A DNA stretch of 64,000 bases from assembly GCF_003234115.2 (NCBI RefSeq), contig NZ_CP126251.1, positions 3,038,001-3,102,000 of the forward strand, written 5' to 3'. Under the pieces are notes generated by a model that was not told the DNA's origin, made no database searches, and saw only the letters and a program-made list of their open reading frames with translations. Positions 40,138-48,350 of the stretch are shown here, piece after piece; the first letter of the stretch is position 1, and every line of letters begins with the position of its first letter. A program made the translations under genes and the position numbers. Source of the DNA: Curtobacterium sp. MCPF17_002. GTDB lineage: Bacteria; Actinomycetota; Actinomycetes; Actinomycetales; Microbacteriaceae.

Positions 40138-41001
40138 TCAGCGCGGCAGGGAGTCGAGCGCCGCCGCCAGGCCGTCGTCGTCCACGCCGCCGGTGAGCTC
40201 GTTGCCCGCCTCGATCACGTCCTCCGGCGCCTGCCCCATCACGACGCCGCGGCCGGAGGTGGACGCCCACCGCAGCATGTCGATGTCGTTGCGGCCGTCA
40301 CCCGCGGCGAAGACCCGGGAGCGCGGGATGTCGAGCCACTCGCGGACCCGTTCCATCGCGGTGGCCTTCGTCACACCCTCGGGAGCGATGTCGAGCCACG
40401 AGGTCCAGCCGACCGAGTACGAGACCTTGTGCAGCCCCATCTGCTCGACGATCTGCAGGAAGTCCTCGGTGTCGTGACCGGGCGAGATCACCACGACGCG
40501 GGTGGCCTCGACGCCGAGCAGCCGCTCGAAGGGGACGTGCTCGCCGGAGACCGTCATCGCGTCGTCGGGGAAGTTGCCGGAGAGCAGGAAGCGCCCGGTC
40601 TGGTCCTCGACGCCGAACGCGGCGTGCTCGAGCGCGCCGTGCACGGTCTGCAGGACCTCGGACGGGTCGAACTGCTCGACGTGCACCCGCTCGTAGGAAC
40701 CGTCGGAGCGCCGGGCGAGGGTGAGGGCACCGTTCGCGCAGACGAGGTACTTCGGCCGGATCCCGAGGGTCTCGATGAGCGGCACGGTCATGCCCTCGCT
40801 GCGCCCGGTGGAGAGCATCACCTCGTGTCCGGCGGCCTCGGCGTCGCGGAGCGCCGCGACCACGGTCTCGGTGACGACGCCGTCCTCGCGCATGGTCGTG
40901 CCGTCGATGTCGAGCGCGACGAGCCAGCGCTTCGTGCGCGCTGGTGCGTCCGGCGCACCCGCACCGGCCGCGCCGTCGACGAACCGCCCCTGCGTGCTCA
41001 T
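40138..41001 (-). CDS. HAD-superfamily (Cof-type) phosphatase
   Basis: A 287-residue Cof/class IIB HAD hydrolase. Motif I 'LVALDIDGTTM' gives the nucleophile Asp31 and Asp33, motif II is 'LSTGRSEG', and motif IV is 'VFAAGDGRNDIDMLRWA'. The Lys of motif III is in 'APEGVTKATAMERV'. It dephosphorylates small phosphorylated metabolites such as sugar phosphates or flavins; the substrate is not predictable. Its ATG overlaps the serS stop as ATGA, a pairing common in this bacterial group. The first 20 residues are a flexible Ala/Gly/Pro tail. Confidence 0.87.
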   Translation of the reverse strand: MSTQGRFVDGAAGAGAPDAPARTKRWLVALDIDGTTMREDGVVTETVVAALRDAEAAGHEVMLSTGRSEGMTVPLIETLGIRPKYLVCANGALTLARRSDGSYERVHVEQFDPSEVLQTVHGALEHAAFGVEDQTGRFLLSGNFPDDAMTVSGEHVPFERLLGVEATRVVVISPGHDTEDFLQIVEQMGLHKVSYSVGWTSWLDIAPEGVTKATAMERVREWLDIPRSRVFAAGDGRNDIDMLRWASTSGRGVVMGQAPEDVIEAGNELTGGVDDDGLAAALDSLPR

Positions 41002-42260
41002 CGGGGCTCGATCACCTCGACACCGCCGAGGTACGGACGGAGGACCTCCGGCACGACGACCGAGCCGTCGGCCTGCTGGTGGGTCTCGAGGATCGCGACG
41101 ATCCAGCGGGTGGTCGCGAGGGTGCCGTTGAGCGTCGCGACCGGAGCCGTCTTCCCGCTCTCGGTGCGGTAGCGGATGTCGAGACGGCGGGCCTGGAACG
41201 TGGTGCAGTTCGACGTCGAGGTGAGCTCGCGGAACGTGCCCTGCGTCGGGACCCATGCCTCGATGTCGAACTTCCGTGCGGCGCTCGTGCCGAGGTCTCC
41301 GCCGGCGACGTCGATCACGCGGTAGTGCAGCCCGAGGTCCTGCAGCATCTGCTCCTGGTGGCCGACGAGCTTCTCGTGCTCGGCCTCGGCTTGGTCCGGG
41401 TGCACGTACGCGAACATCTCGAGCTTGTTGAACTGGTGCACGCGGAGGATCCCGCGGTTGTCCTTGCCCGCCGACCCGGCCTCGCGCCGGTAGCAGGTCG
41501 ACCAGCCGGCGTAGCGGTGGGCGCCGCTCTCGATGTCGAGGATCTCGTCGGCGTGGAAGCCGGCGAGTGCGACCTCGCTCGTGCCGGTCAGGTAGAGGTC
41601 GTCGGCCTCGAGCCGGTAGACCTCGGCCGCGTGCTCACCGAGGAACCCGGTGCCCGCCATGGTCTCGGGGCGCACGAGCGTCGGGGTGATGAGCGGCTCG
41701 AAGCCGGCGGCGATCGCGCGGTCGAGGCCGAGCGACATGAGCGCGATCTCGAGCCGGGCGCCGAGGCCGCGGAGGAAGTAGAACCGCGAGCCGGAGACCT
41801 TCACGCCGCGCGGGATGTCGATGATGCCGAGGTGCTCGCCGAGGTCGGCGTGGTCCTTCGGCTCGAAGTCGAACTCGGGCTTCGTGCCCACGGTGCGGAG
41901 CGTGACGAAGTCGTCCTCGCCGCCCTTCGGCACGTCGGGCAGGACGACGTTCGGGATCGCACGGACGACGGTGTTGAAGGTGTCCTCGGCGGCGGTGACC
42001 TCGGCCTGCGCCTCCTTCACCTTCGCGGAGAGCGCCTGCGCCTGCTGCACGAGCGCGGCCTTCTCGTCCTTCGGGGCCTTCGCGACGGTCTTGCCGAAGG
42101 CGTTCTGCTCCGAGCGGAGCGACTCGAACGAGGTGATCGCGCTGCGCCGCGTCGCGTCCGCGACGACCGCGTCGTCGACGACGGCGACGGAGGCGCCGCG
42201 CGCCTCCTGCGAGGCCTTGATGAGGTCCGGGTTGTCGCGCAGCAGCTGGGGATCGATCAC
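40998..42260 (-). CDS. serS: Seryl-tRNA synthetase
   Basis: A 420-residue class II synthetase that charges serine onto tRNA-Ser. The N-terminal 110 residues are the long antiparallel coiled-coil arm ('LSAKVKEAQAEVTAAEDTFN') that grips the long variable arm of tRNA-Ser. Motif 2 is 'CYRREAGSAGKDNRGILRVH' with the catalytic Arg pair and motif 3 is 'LNGTLATTRWIVAILE'. 'TGTSEVALAGFHADE' is the serine-binding TXE region. Length matches the family. The GTG start is only 38 bases from a dispersed palindrome, so the leader is short and no T-box is seen. Confidence 0.96.
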   Translation of the reverse strand: MIDPQLLRDNPDLIKASQEARGASVAVVDDAVVADATRRSAITSFESLRSEQNAFGKTVAKAPKDEKAALVQQAQALSAKVKEAQAEVTAAEDTFNTVVRAIPNVVLPDVPKGGEDDFVTLRTVGTKPEFDFEPKDHADLGEHLGIIDIPRGVKVSGSRFYFLRGLGARLEIALMSLGLDRAIAAGFEPLITPTLVRPETMAGTGFLGEHAAEVYRLEADDLYLTGTSEVALAGFHADEILDIESGAHRYAGWSTCYRREAGSAGKDNRGILRVHQFNKLEMFAYVHPDQAEAEHEKLVGHQEQMLQDLGLHYRVIDVAGGDLGTSAARKFDIEAWVPTQGTFRELTSTSNCTTFQARRLDIRYRTESGKTAPVATLNGTLATTRWIVAILETHQQADGSVVVPEVLRPYLGGVEVIEPR

Positions 42261-42297
42261 CGCTCCATCTTAAAGGGGACAGGTTGCGAGGCGGACG

Positions 42298-42329
42298 GGA
42301 GGCGCGGGGCGGCGCCGACCCGCGCCTCC
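42298..42329. repeat. Dispersed palindrome, copy 5 (shorter arms)
   Basis: Arms GGAGGCGCGGG and CCCGCGCCTCC around GCGGCGCCGA, lying between the divergent serS and lipid-kinase genes. Its position rules out a terminator role here. Confidence 0.72.
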
Positions 42330-42389
42330 AGGCCGATTCCCGGTCACGCCCGACATGCCCCGGTCGCTTCCGATCGGTACCGTTGAGGC

Positions 42390-43463
42390 ATGTCGACCCC
42401 TTCGGAGACCGCGCCTGCGGAGCAGGACGCCCTCCAGACCGAGCAGCGGACGGCCGCGGTGGTCTACAACCCCGTCAAGGTCCACCTGCCGACCCTCCAG
42501 CGCACCGTCGCCAAGCACCAGCAGGAAGCGGGCTGGGCCGAGACCCTGTGGTTCGAGACCACGGAAGCGGACCCGGGCGGCGGCCAGGCCCGCGCAGCGC
42601 TCGAGGCCGGGGCCGACGTGGTCGCCGCAGCCGGCGGGGACGGCACCGTCCGCGCCGTGGCCGAGGTGGTGCACGGTTCCGACGCGTCGTTGGCGCTCCT
42701 GCCGAGCGGCACCGGGAACCTCCTCGCCCGCAACATGAAGCTGCCGCTCGACGACCTCGGCGGGATGTCGAAGGCGATCTTCGCCGGGCACGACCGCCCG
42801 ATCGACTTCGGGCTCCTCGGGGTCGAACGACCCGACGGGTCCCGCGACAAGTTCGGCTTCCTCGTGATGGCCGGCCTCGGGCTCGATGCCCGCATGCTGG
42901 CGAACACCCGGCCCGAGCTCAAGAAGCGGGTCGGCTGGCTCGCGTACCTCGACTCGCTGTTCCGCTCCGTGCGGGACACCGACGGCTTCGAGTTCCGGTA
43001 CCGGCTCGACGAGTCGGCACGCAACGGTTCGGTGCGGGCGCACTCCGTCATCGTCGGCAACTGCGGGATGCTGCAGGCCAACGCGATGCTGCTGCCCGAC
43101 GCCGAGATCGACGACGGGGTGTTCGACATCGTCGTGATGCGCCCGCGCGGGTTCTTCGGCTGGGTCCGGATCGGCGCGCGGGTGTTCTGGGAGAACGCGA
43201 TCCTGCGCTGGTACCGCCGCTCGGCACTGTCCGACACGATGATCGGCCGTCGGATCACGAACGCCGCGAAGCAGGAGCGGCCGCTGCGGTACATGCGCGG
43301 CGAGGAGTTCACGGTGCGCCTCGAGAAGCCCGACGAGTTCGAGATCGACGGTGACCCGGTGGGCGAGATCGTGGCGTTCCGCGCCCGGATCGACCCCGGT
43401 TCGCTGAACGTGCGCATCCCCGCGGTCGAGACGCACCCGGGGCGGAGCGGCCGCAAGCGCTAG
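42390..43463 (+). CDS. Diacylglycerol-kinase family lipid kinase
   Basis: A 357-residue kinase with the DAGK catalytic domain: 'AAAGGDGTVRAVAEVVHG' carries the nucleotide-binding GGDGT and 'LLPSGTGNLLARNMKLPL' the second glycine loop. The C-terminal beta domain includes 'VIVGNCGMLQANAMLLPDAE' and 'MRGEEFTVRLEKPDEFEIDG'. It phosphorylates diacylglycerol or a related lipid at the membrane, recycling lipids from wall and membrane turnover. The first 25 residues are Thr/Glu/Gln-rich and likely disordered. A 14-bp repeat separates its end from pheA. Confidence 0.88.
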   Translation: MSTPSETAPAEQDALQTEQRTAAVVYNPVKVHLPTLQRTVAKHQQEAGWAETLWFETTEADPGGGQARAALEAGADVVAAAGGDGTVRAVAEVVHGSDASLALLPSGTGNLLARNMKLPLDDLGGMSKAIFAGHDRPIDFGLLGVERPDGSRDKFGFLVMAGLGLDARMLANTRPELKKRVGWLAYLDSLFRSVRDTDGFEFRYRLDESARNGSVRAHSVIVGNCGMLQANAMLLPDAEIDDGVFDIVVMRPRGFFGWVRIGARVFWENAILRWYRRSALSDTMIGRRITNAAKQERPLRYMRGEEFTVRLEKPDEFEIDGDPVGEIVAFRARIDPGSLNVRIPAVETHPGRSGRKR

Positions 43464-43473
43464 TCGAGCCGCG

Positions 43474-43515
43474 GCGCGCGCGGGTCAGCGGGCGCGGGTC
43501 AGCGCGCGCGGGTCA
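43474..43515. repeat. 14-bp tandem repeat between converging genes
   Basis: Three units of GCGCGCGCGGGTCA (the middle one with a single change). The third unit contains the stop codon of pheA, so expansion would alter only the gap and not the protein. Confidence 0.8.
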
Positions 43516-44469
43516 GCGCGCGTCGGGCTCGCCGGAGACGATCGCGCGCAGCCAGTCGCGGGCCTCGACGAACGCCGCGTCCGAGTAGCGCGCGGGCACC
43601 TCTGGGCGCACGCCGTCGGCGCGCGGGTAGGAGCCGAGGAACGTCACGCGCGGGCTGAATCGACGGAGGCCGAGCAGCGCGTCCGCCACGCGTTCGTCCT
43701 GCACGTGCCCGTCGAGGTCGATGACGAACCGGTACCGACCGAGCTCGTCACCGATCGGCCGCGAGGACAGCAACCCCATGTTGATGCCCCGCGTCGCGAA
43801 CTGCTCGAGCATGTCCACGAGGGCTCCGGGGTGGTCGGCGGGCAGTTCGACGACGACACTCGTCTTGTCGGCGCCGGTCGGTTCGGGCAGCGCGACCGTC
43901 TTCGACACCAGGACGAACCGGGTGACCGCCGACGCGTTGTCGCCGATCGACGACGCCAGCACCGACAGCGCGTAGTGGTCGGTGATCCCCGGCGGGGCGA
44001 CGGCGGCGTCGGCGACGGGGTGCTCGTCGAGCAGGGCGACCGCGGCGGCGACGTTCGACGACGCCGGGATGTGCCCGTGGCCGCGGACGTTCGCCTCGAG
44101 CCAGTGGTGCGTCTGGGCGTACGCCACGGGGTGCGCGTTCACGGTACGGACGTCGGCGAGCGCGGTGCCGGGCCGGGCCACGAGCACGAAGTCGACGGGG
44201 ACGAGGTACTCCCCCACGATCCGCACGCCGGGGATCCGGGCGAGGGCGTCCTGGGTGGCGCTGACCCCGCCGTCGACGCTGTTCTCGATGGCGATCACGG
44301 CCCCGACCGACCGGCCGCTGACGACGTCGTCGAGTGCCTCGCCGACGTTGTTGACGCTCCGCCAGGGCTTGCCGGCCGCGGCGTCGACGAGCTTGAGCGC
44401 GGCCTCGGTGAACGTGCCGGCGGGTCCGAGGTAGGAGTACGTGTCGGACGGCGCGGCGGGGTCGGTCAT
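43513..44469 (-). CDS. pheA: Prephenate dehydratase
   Basis: A 318-residue enzyme converting prephenate to phenylpyruvate in phenylalanine synthesis. The start 'TYSYLGPAGTFTEAALKLVD' and the 'NSVDGGVSATQDAL' loop mark the catalytic domain, and 'ASAVTRFVLVS' holds the conserved Thr-Arg-Phe. The C-terminal ACT domain ('TSVVVELPADHPGALVDMLE', 'LSSRPIGDELGRYRF') should bind phenylalanine for feedback control. No chorismate mutase domain is attached, as usual in actinobacteria. It stands alone, read toward the lipid-kinase gene. Confidence 0.93.
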   Translation of the reverse strand: MTDPAAPSDTYSYLGPAGTFTEAALKLVDAAAGKPWRSVNNVGEALDDVVSGRSVGAVIAIENSVDGGVSATQDALARIPGVRIVGEYLVPVDFVLVARPGTALADVRTVNAHPVAYAQTHHWLEANVRGHGHIPASSNVAAAVALLDEHPVADAAVAPPGITDHYALSVLASSIGDNASAVTRFVLVSKTVALPEPTGADKTSVVVELPADHPGALVDMLEQFATRGINMGLLSSRPIGDELGRYRFVIDLDGHVQDERVADALLGLRRFSPRVTFLGSYPRADGVRPEVPARYSDAAFVEARDWLRAIVSGEPDAR

Positions 44470-44498
44470 GCGGCGAGCCTATTGCAGCGGCAGCGGGC

Positions 44499-45044
44499 TC
44501 AGTCCGTCGCGGTGCCGGTGAGCCGGGCTTCGCAGATCGCGGTGTCGTCGTCGTCGCGCGGGTACGTCGGCGCGGCGAAGCGGCCCTCCGGGTCGAGCCG
44601 GGTGAGCAGTGCCGCCGCGATCCCGTCGAGCTGCCCGACCTGTTCCTCGGAGAGCGCGTCGATGACCACGCGGCGAGCGGTGCGGACGTGGTCGGGGGCC
44701 GCGTCGACGATGGTCGCGTACCCGGCGTCGGTCAGCCGGACGTCGGTCGCGCGGCGGTCGTCGGTCGACGGGCAGCGCGAGACGAGCCCGCGCTTCTCGA
44801 GCCGCGACACCACGTGCGACAGCCGGGGCAGCGAGGCGTTCGTCGCCGATGCCAGCGCCGACATCCGGAGGGTGCGGGACTCCGTCTCGGACAGCATCGC
44901 GATGACCATGTAGTCGAAGTGCGTCAGGTCGGCGTCGCGCTGGAGCTGCTGGTCGAGCGCTGCCGGCAGGAGTTCCATGACGGCGACGAGCTTCATCCAC
45001 GCGCGCAGCTGCTCGCGGGTGAGCCACGGGGTCTCGTCGGTCAT
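44499..45044 (-). CDS. MarR-family regulator
   Basis: A 181-residue winged-helix regulator. 'RMSALASATNASLPRLSHVV' is the recognition helix and 'RGLVSRCPSTDDRRATDVRL' the wing with the conserved Asp-Arg pair. A C-terminal dimer helix ('VGQLDGIAAALLTRLDP') follows. MarR proteins repress genes for resistance or stress until a phenolic or oxidant ligand binds. Two and a half 17-bp direct repeats lie 30 bases upstream of its ATG and could be its own operator. The target beyond itself may be the leftward operon that ends at the repeats. Confidence 0.85.
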   Translation of the reverse strand: MTDETPWLTREQLRAWMKLVAVMELLPAALDQQLQRDADLTHFDYMVIAMLSETESRTLRMSALASATNASLPRLSHVVSRLEKRGLVSRCPSTDDRRATDVRLTDAGYATIVDAAPDHVRTARRVVIDALSEEQVGQLDGIAAALLTRLDPEGRFAAPTYPRDDDDTAICEARLTGTATD

Positions 45045-45073
45045 GCCGCCACTCTACCGAATGGTTGTCCCTT

Positions 45074-45115
45074 TAACCAGTGGTCAGGGTTAACCAGTGG
45101 TCAGGGTCAACCAGT
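45074..45115. promoter_or_regulatory. 17-bp direct repeats upstream of marR-type gene
   Basis: Two exact copies of TAACCAGTGGTCAGGGT (45074-45090, 45091-45107) and a partial third (CAACCAGT). They sit just upstream of the MarR gene and cover the stop codon of the next membrane-protein gene. Probable operator array. Confidence 0.6.
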
Positions 45116-45547
45116 CGACGGGACCAACCGGCGGCGAGCCCGGACGACCCCGACCGCCAGCACCACCACGACGACGAGCAGCAGGACGCCCTCGACGACG
45201 AGCAGCCGCGCTCCGTAGTCGAACGGCAGCACGGTCGGGTTCTTCTGGCCGTGGTGCTTCGCCGCGATCTCCGGCAGGACCACGAGCGCGAGGACGCTGC
45301 CGAGCACCACGGCCGCCTGCACGACGACGAGCACCCAGGGTGGGAGGGACCGTCCGCTCCGGCGCAGCAGGAGTCCGACGGCGACGACGAACGGCGACAG
45401 GATCGCGTCGTGCAGCACGACCGCGGCGACGAGCCACGTCGCCAGGCCCCAGATCCGGTTCGGCCGCACGGTCGTCACGAGGACGTACGCCCCGAACGCG
45501 ATGACCAGCACGCCGACCACGACGAGCACGATGCGTGCGGCCCTCAT
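45107..45547 (-). CDS. Small membrane protein coupled to the b561 oxidoreductase
   Basis: A 146-residue protein with four predicted membrane helices, starting 'RIVLVVVGVLVIAFGAYVLV', then 'WLVAAVVLHDAILSPFVVAV', 'WVLVVVQAAVVLGSVLALVV' and 'LLVVEGVLLLVVVVVLAVGV'. The His in the second helix is the only conspicuous polar membrane residue. Its ATG overlaps the stop of the molybdopterin oxidoreductase gene as ATGA and has GAGGTGA upstream, so it is probably made in proportion to that enzyme and may be a membrane partner. No family name is recognised. Confidence 0.65.
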   Translation of the reverse strand: MRAARIVLVVVGVLVIAFGAYVLVTTVRPNRIWGLATWLVAAVVLHDAILSPFVVAVGLLLRRSGRSLPPWVLVVVQAAVVLGSVLALVVLPEIAAKHHGQKNPTVLPFDYGARLLVVEGVLLLVVVVVLAVGVVRARRRLVPSTG

Positions 45548-46878
45548 GCGATCACCTCGATCTTCTCGATCCACTTGGTCTGCAGCACGCCCGGCCGCCC
45601 GGGAGCGATGATCCTCGCCGGGAACCCGTGGTCGAGGTCCAGCTTCTGCCCGTTCAGCTCGAGCGCGACCAGGGTGGTCGGGTCCTCGGCGTACTCGGGC
45701 CCCATGTCCATCACGCGGTAGCCGCCGTGCCGCTCGAGGCTCGTCACGCGCACGTGCGAGCCCGGCTCGGCCTGCACGGTGGCGAGGAGGTCGCGCATCG
45801 TGATGCCCCGCCAGCGCGCCATCTGACTCCAGCCCTCGACGCAGGAGATCGGGAGGTCGGCCTCGGCCGTGCCGAGCGCCACGAGTTCGGCACGTGAGAA
45901 CGAGCGGGTCACGTCGCGGCCGACGACCGTGAGGGTCCAGTCCGCGGCGGTCGCGGTCGCGAGCACACCGGCTGCGCGGGCGGTCCGGTTGACCGGGAGG
46001 TCGTTCGGACCACGGTGCCGCTGACGCGCACCGAACACGTTGAGCGGTTCACCGAGCCGGCTCGACTGGCCGACCGTGAGCACCACGACCCCGACGGTGG
46101 CCGCGGTCACGCCGGCGAAGAAGCCCCGCCGGGCGATCCGCTCACGTCGGCCCTGGGTCGCCTCCGGTGCCGGCCTGGAGGCGCGGCTCACCGCCGGCAC
46201 GTCGGCCTGCGGTGTCGGGGCGGGAACGCCGTCGACCCAGCGGAGGACACGGCCGGTGAGGCCGCGGGGGTAGGGACCGGCCACCTGCGCGGCCGGCGGC
46301 TGCGGGGCGGCGTCGCCCCGTTCCTCCAGGCCCAGTGGCAGCAGCTCGCTGCCCACCGTGCGGTCCGCGACGAACCGACCGTCCTGGTCGTACGAGTCGC
46401 GCTTCCGCCAGTAGCGCGCGATGATCGGCAGCTTCGTCGCGATGTGCAGCACGAGGGACCCGATTAGCACGTACGACAGGGCGTAGTGCACCTGCCGGAA
46501 GGGGAACGGCCACGGGTACCACTGGTACGTGTTCACCAGGCCGGTCGCGACCTGCACGAGTGCGGCCGACACGAACACCGCGATCGACAGCCGCTCCAGC
46601 AGGTGCAGCACACCGCGCACCGGCGGGACCTGCACGAGGGCCGGCATCACCGTGTTGAGCTTGGCGACGAGCAACGGGATGATCGCGATGCCCGCGGTGA
46701 TGTGCAGGCCCTGCGTGAACTGGTAGAGCTGCGCCGGACGGGTCGGGAACCGCATGCCCGGCAGCGGATCCTGCAGGAAGTGGCTGAACAGCCCGGTGCC
46801 GAAGCAGACGAGGAACGCGATCCCGAGCAGCCGTCCGAGGACGACCGCCGACCGGGCGTTCCGGTTCGGGGAGGCCAT
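45544..46878 (-). CDS. Molybdopterin oxidoreductase fused to cytochrome b561-like domain
   Basis: A 444-residue membrane enzyme. Residues 1-160 form four helices with His pairs ('YQFTQGLHITAGIAIIPLL', 'FRQVHYALSYVLIGSLVLHI'), a b561-type haem domain (DUF4405). A low-complexity linker follows. The C-terminal half, after a further helix (about 240-265), is a sulfite-oxidase-type molybdopterin domain with the ligand Cys in 'LPISCVEGWSQMARWRG'. It should carry electrons between the membrane and an external substrate. The adjoining moaA/moaD/mod genes would supply the cofactor. Half-copies of the dispersed palindrome occur in the linker (46172-46185 and 46323-46332). Confidence 0.82.
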   Translation of the reverse strand: MASPNRNARSAVVLGRLLGIAFLVCFGTGLFSHFLQDPLPGMRFPTRPAQLYQFTQGLHITAGIAIIPLLVAKLNTVMPALVQVPPVRGVLHLLERLSIAVFVSAALVQVATGLVNTYQWYPWPFPFRQVHYALSYVLIGSLVLHIATKLPIIARYWRKRDSYDQDGRFVADRTVGSELLPLGLEERGDAAPQPPAAQVAGPYPRGLTGRVLRWVDGVPAPTPQADVPAVSRASRPAPEATQGRRERIARRGFFAGVTAATVGVVVLTVGQSSRLGEPLNVFGARQRHRGPNDLPVNRTARAAGVLATATAADWTLTVVGRDVTRSFSRAELVALGTAEADLPISCVEGWSQMARWRGITMRDLLATVQAEPGSHVRVTSLERHGGYRVMDMGPEYAEDPTTLVALELNGQKLDLDHGFPARIIAPGRPGVLQTKWIEKIEVIA

Positions 46879-46932
46879 CGCCGACCGTGCGTCGAGCAAC
46901 AGCCCCCGGACCGCCGCTAGCCTCGTCGCATC

Positions 46933-48345
46933 ATGCGCAACCGACTCCGCCCCGGCCGACTCCTGCCGACCGTGCTGGCCGTCGTCGGCGTGCTGGCCCT
47001 GGCGGGCGTCATCGCCGTCGGCATCACGCATCTGGGGTTCCTCCGGTCCGGTCATCGTTCCCCATTCGTTGCGTGGACGCTCATCGCTTGGACCGTCTTC
47101 GCCGGAGCCGTGTTCGCGCTCCGCTTCGTGCCCGCCCGCTGGATGACCTCGCTCGTGATCGGCGGGGCCGTGGTGATCGGTCTCGCGGCGATCGTCGGGC
47201 CACCGAACACCAGCACCGACTCTGCCCGGTACGCCTGGGACGGGATCGTGCAGCACGCCGGGGTCTCCCCGTACGCGCACACGCCGCAGTCCGGTGCGCT
47301 GGCGCACCTGCGACCGGACTGGCTGTTCCCGGACAAGGTGGACGGCACCTGCGACCCGCTGAAGCCCCGGTACCGAGGGCTCGGCGACGGGGCGAACGGC
47401 CACTGCACGGCGATCAACCGGCCGGACGTCACCACGATCTACCCGCCGATGGCGCAGCTCTGGTTCGCGGTGGTCCGTGCGTTCGTCCCCGCGACCGCGC
47501 AGTACATGCCGTTCCAGATCGCCGGACTGCTCGTGTCCCTCGGCGTGACGCTCGGACTCGTCGCCGTCCTGCGTCGGGTCGGGCGCCCGACGTGGTGGGC
47601 GGCGCTCTGGGCCTGGTCGCCGCTCGTCGCCTCCGAGGCGGTCACGAACTCGCACGTCGACGTCGTCGGCGCCGCGCTGGCCACCGCCGGCGTCGTGCTC
47701 GTCGCCTTCGGCCGGCCGATCTGGGGCGGGATCGCACTCGGTGCCGCGACGGCGACGAAGCTCATCCCGGCGATCGTCTACCCGCCGCTCCTCGGACGCT
47801 GGCGGAACTGGTGGGCGATCCCCGTCGGCATCGCCGTGTTCGGGCTGCTCTACGTGCCGTACGTGCTGTCCACCGGACTCGACGTGCTCGGCTACCTGCC
47901 GGGGTACCTGTCCGAGGAGGGCTACGAGGACGGCTCCCGGTTCGCGCTCGTGTCGCTGGTGTTCACGGGTGACGCGGCGACCGTCGTGGTGGGGCTCCTC
48001 GTCCTGCTGGCGGCGTTCGTGGCCTGGCGGCTCGTCGACCCCGCGCGGCCGTGGTCGGGCGAGGTGCTCGTGATCGGCGTGACGTTCCTCGCGGTGAGTC
48101 CGCGGTACCCCTGGTACGCGCTGCTGCTCATCCCGTTCGTCGTGCTCTCCGGCCGGTGGGAGTGGCTGTCGATCGGGCTCGCCATCGCACTGCGCGGGGT
48201 GTGGCCCTCCGTCGACGCGTACCGGTGGTGGCTCGCGGCGGCGGTGCTCGTCATCGTCGTCGTCACGCTCGTCCGGACCCGACGGGCGGACTGGGTGCGG
48301 TGGGGGCGGCTGCTGTCGTTCCGGCGACTCGACCCCGTACGCTGA
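46933..48345 (+). CDS. GT87-like polytopic glycosyltransferase
   Basis: A 470-residue integral membrane protein with about 12 helices. 'NTSTDSARYAWDGIVQHAGV' and 'SPYAH' resemble the acidic first loop of GT-C enzymes of family 87 (polyprenol-phosphate-mannose-dependent mannosyltransferases), and 'INRPDVTTIYPPMAQLWF' supports it. It would transfer sugars from a lipid carrier on the outer face of the membrane. It diverges from the b561 oxidoreductase by 55 bases and ends five bases before moaA, so the three genes may be one transcript despite unrelated function. The sugar acceptor is unknown. Confidence 0.78.
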   Translation: MRNRLRPGRLLPTVLAVVGVLALAGVIAVGITHLGFLRSGHRSPFVAWTLIAWTVFAGAVFALRFVPARWMTSLVIGGAVVIGLAAIVGPPNTSTDSARYAWDGIVQHAGVSPYAHTPQSGALAHLRPDWLFPDKVDGTCDPLKPRYRGLGDGANGHCTAINRPDVTTIYPPMAQLWFAVVRAFVPATAQYMPFQIAGLLVSLGVTLGLVAVLRRVGRPTWWAALWAWSPLVASEAVTNSHVDVVGAALATAGVVLVAFGRPIWGGIALGAATATKLIPAIVYPPLLGRWRNWWAIPVGIAVFGLLYVPYVLSTGLDVLGYLPGYLSEEGYEDGSRFALVSLVFTGDAATVVVGLLVLLAAFVAWRLVDPARPWSGEVLVIGVTFLAVSPRYPWYALLLIPFVVLSGRWEWLSIGLAIALRGVWPSVDAYRWWLAAAVLVIVVVTLVRTRRADWVRWGRLLSFRRLDPVR

Positions 48346-48350
48346 CGCTC

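Noticed and set aside
42261..42389. Possible T-box leader for serS
   Set aside because: Only 37 bases separate the start from the palindrome copy, too short for a T-box, and no T-box sequence or specifier loop is seen.
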